21,181 nt of DNA, taken from contig JAYVXS010000069.1 in the NCBI GenBank assembly GCA_043784965.1, forward strand, positions 1-21,181, written 5' to 3'. The notes under the pieces were generated by a model that did no database searches, was not told the origin of the DNA, and saw only the letters and a program-made list of their open reading frames with translations. Positions 21,089 to 21,181 of this stretch are shown piece by piece. Origin of the DNA: JAYTQQ01 sp043784965. Its GTDB lineage: Bacteria > Bdellovibrionota > Bdellovibrionia > Bdellovibrionales > JAMPXM01. Positions within the stretch are counted from its first letter, which is position 1. Each line of letters starts with the position of its first letter. A program made the translations under genes and the position numbers.

Positions 21089-21181
21089 CCCGGATATTTC
21101 ATCAGATTTCTGTTGCAATCGCCGCTTCGCTAGTCTGGGCGCTTCGCTCCTGGCGTTTTCGAGACCTTTTCATTGCGACAA
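21089..21181. repeat. second near-identical copy of the dispersed palindromic element, cut by the window edge
   Basis: Positions 21089-21181 match 2369-2461 at 92 of 93 bases; the only change is C at 21165 for T at 2445. It begins immediately after the DedA stop codon and runs off the window, so the tandem repeats and right arm are not visible. Confidence 0.95.

Overview
The window looks like chromosome from a Gram-negative, probably Bdellovibrionota-type bacterium. This is inferred, not proven. Supporting signs are an LPS inner-core heptose kinase, outer-membrane beta-barrels, several lipoproteins with a C-terminal monohaem domain, and two lipoproteins with an unusual Gln-Asn-Cys lipobox. 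Base composition is AT-leaning throughout, with no obvious island boundary. No tRNA, rRNA, CRISPR, transposase or phage genes were seen.

Region 1 (1-4.3 kb): a truncated KimA-like APC-superfamily K+ symporter (minus), a DUF4337 membrane protein (minus), and a divergent TetR-family regulator (plus) with a 12-bp palindrome between its candidate -35 and -10. Next come a heptose-7-phosphate kinase (HldA) and an overlapping upstream coiled-coil protein of unknown function, both minus. A palindromic repeat of about 222 bp fills the convergent gap between tetR and hldA and supplies the hldA stop codon. A 92/93-identical copy begins directly after the last gene of the window, and a degenerate piece lies near 11.0 kb.

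Region 2 (4.4-11.0 kb): a tightly packed plus-strand run of glutamate dehydrogenase, quinone-type dihydroorotate dehydrogenase, a MutT-like Nudix hydrolase, two GT-B glycosyltransferases and an O-antigen ligase/polymerase-like membrane protein. The last three, with HldA, point to surface polysaccharide or LPS assembly.

Region 3 (11.0-11.9 kb): a 354-bp non-coding stretch with a string of five stem-loops, then an HU/IHF-family gene (minus) whose leader holds a long 25-bp-arm inverted repeat.

Region 4 (11.9-19.0 kb) is the most interesting part: a cell-envelope redox locus. A minus-strand FlgT/CsgG-like plus beta-barrel protein faces a plus-strand series: SH3-barrel protein, DUF3570 barrel protein, TlpA/ResA thioredoxin, DUF4266 mini-lipoprotein ending in Gly-Gly-Gly-Cys-Gly-Cys-Asn, and three haem-c lipoproteins each with one CxxCH. 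The last two lipoproteins are paralogues that differ by a large insertion. DUF3570, DUF4266 and TlpA are known companions (often with ApbE, which is absent here), but the function is undescribed. The attached SH3-barrel and haem lipoproteins suggest electron or thiol transfer at the outer membrane.

Region 5 (19.1-21.2 kb): an alpha/beta-hydrolase lipoprotein, a DedA-family membrane protein, and the second copy of the dispersed repeat cut by the window edge.
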